This document shows positions 63,603 through 64,000 of a DNA stretch of 64,000 bases, piece by piece. Where the stretch lies: positions 84,948 through 148,947 of the forward strand of contig NZ_JBBBNY010000008.1 in assembly GCF_037137055.1 (NCBI RefSeq). The letters run 5' to 3'. The DNA comes from Frateuria_A yonginensis (lineage in GTDB: Bacteria > Pseudomonadota > Gammaproteobacteria > Xanthomonadales > Rhodanobacteraceae). Below the pieces are notes generated by a model. It did no database searches, was not told the DNA's origin, and saw nothing but the letters and a program-made list of their open reading frames with translations. Within the stretch, counting starts at the first letter, position 1. Each line of letters starts with the position of its first letter. A program made the translations under genes and the position numbers.

Positions 63603-63742
63603 CACTCCGCAAGCGCACGCCCGTTGCGGGACGCAAGCCGCAGCTCTCGCCTATCCATGGCGCTGGCTTCTACCAACGCCCCCTGTTCTGTCCCGACCGC
63701 CGCTCCCAACTGCCCCAAGCGAACGATCGAGACCCTGTTCAC
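63602..63742 (-). CDS. Small open frame coupled to the TPR gene (possibly FlgN-like or a remnant)
   Basis: A 46-codon frame: VNRVSIVRLGQLGAAVGTEQ, GALVEASAMDRRELRLASRN, GRALAE. The GTG start overlaps the stop of the preceding frame (GTGA), and its own stop overlaps the TPR start (TGATG), the overlap style of the whole operon. The pattern LxxxVxxEQxxL with a following charged helix loosely resembles the first helix of FlgN chaperones, but it is far too short for FlgN (about 140). It may be a truncated relic or chance. Confidence 0.3.
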   Translation of the reverse strand: MNRVSIVRLGQLGAAVGTEQGALVEASAMDRRELRLASRNGRALAE

Positions 63743-63918
63743 AAAGTCTCGACGAGCGAGATCCGGTCTGTCAAGAGAAAAGGGGACAGGAAAGCGGCGT
63801 CGTTGCTGGGACGCAAGATTTTGCGCGGCCGTCCCGGCGGCCGCGCGGGTGACTGCACACCCAGCACCGCGGCCACATCCTGGAGGAAGTCATCGCTTCC
63901 CGGTAATCCCCCCGCCGA
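63739..63918 (-). pseudogene. C-terminal gene fragment cut by the IS element
   Basis: An open frame of 59 codons whose 5' end runs into the IS terminus: SAGGLPGSDDFLQDVAAVLG, VQSPARPPGRPRKILRPSND, AAFLSPFLLTDRISLVETL. There is no start codon of its own. The DDFLQDVAAVLG and PPGRPRK pattern resembles the C-terminus of REP-associated tyrosine transposases (RAYT), which would fit the REP palindromes in this genome. It could instead be the tail of a further operon gene. The identification is tentative. Confidence 0.3.
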
Positions 63919-63923
63919 TTAGC

Positions 63924-64000
63924 TGACCCCAGAAGTGGAATTTTCTCGTAGTCTTTCCCGAGGAGGTTCCATGAAGAAGTCCCGCTTCACCGACAGCCAG
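63924..64000 (+). mobile_element. Left end of an IS3-family insertion sequence (continues beyond window)
   Basis: The terminus TGACCCCAGAAGTGGAATTT at 63924 is followed by a short leader, the ribosome site GAGGAGG, and the start of a transposase orfA at 63971. The TGACCCC end and the MKKSRFTDSQ start are typical of IS3-family (IS407-like) elements. Only 77 nt are visible, so the right end, target duplication and intactness cannot be judged. Confidence 0.75.
63971..64000 (+). CDS. IS3-family transposase OrfA (partial, 3' end outside window)
   Basis: Ten codons visible, MKKSRFTDSQ, the characteristic N-terminus of IS3-family OrfA HTH proteins that continue Q[IM]xxxL. GAGGAGG lies just upstream. 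Confidence 0.75.
   Translation, partial: MKKSRFTDSQ

Noticed and set aside
63769..63774. Perfect TTGACA on the - strand as -35 of the flagellar-type operon
   Set aside because: No good -10 lies 16-18 nt downstream (best GAGACT), and the hexamer lies inside an apparently coding remnant.
63914..63921. GCCGATTA on the + strand as a sigma-28 -10 element
   Set aside because: No TAAA about 15 nt upstream, and it points into the IS element rather than the operon.

Overview
The window is about 64 kb of uniformly GC-rich DNA from a gammaproteobacterium. I infer Lysobacterales/Xanthomonadales, most likely Rhodanobacteraceae (Rhodanobacter, Dyella, Luteibacter or Frateuria relatives). The reasons are the ndk-rlmN-pilF-rodZ...yfgM-bamB-der block, guaBA next to folD, a GlgE/TreS operon, REP palindromes of the GTAGGAGCG type, and dense gene packing with many 1-4 nt overlaps. 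No rRNA, tRNA or CRISPR array is visible.

Layout. 1-2.9 kb (+): the end of a SpoIIE phosphatase/anti-sigma kinase protein coupled to a STAS antagonist, a Cys-rich copper-storage-type protein, and a small unknown gene with a terminator. 2.9-20.7 kb (-): one eight-gene operon (DUF3606, glgE, treS-mak, glgB, glgX, treZ, malQ, treY) that links trehalose and alpha-glucan in both directions. TreS-Mak makes maltose-1-phosphate from trehalose, GlgE and GlgB build branched glucan, and GlgX, TreY and TreZ turn glucan back into trehalose. 20.8-31 kb: housekeeping genes (sirtuin, tadA, a thioredoxin-fold protein, an SDR, guaBA, folD, a GNAT, der), with REP palindromes that overlap stop codons. 30.4-35.8 kb (-): envelope and RNA-modification genes (bamB, yfgM-like, rodZ, pilF, rlmN, ndk). 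36.0-40.4 kb (+): a PsrA-like repressor with two CAAAC-N4-GTTTG operators, then a two-gene beta-oxidation set.

40.6-43.6 kb (-): two paralogous small secreted proteins, each behind a roughly 170-nt leader with the same predicted bulged hairpin, whose stems differ by compensatory changes; then a GT-C-type membrane glycosyltransferase.

43.7-63.7 kb (-): one tightly overlapping flagellar-type operon of 26 recognised genes in the order TPR gene, fliQ, fliR, flhB, flhA, flgF, flgG, flgA, flgH, flgI, flgB, flgC, fliE, fliF, a FliG-like gene, fliH, fliI, fliJ, fliK, flgD, flgE, a FliM-like gene, fliN, fliO, fliP, fliA. The export gate, ATPase, rod, rings and hook are present. The switch complex is reduced: FliG is about 150 residues, FliM is short and lacks the CheY-binding motif, and FlgD is truncated. 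No filament, cap, hook-junction, stator or chemotaxis gene lies in the window. The 5' end of the operon abuts two short open frames and then the end of an IS3-family element that runs off the right edge. This operon and the paired RNA leaders are the most interesting parts of the window.
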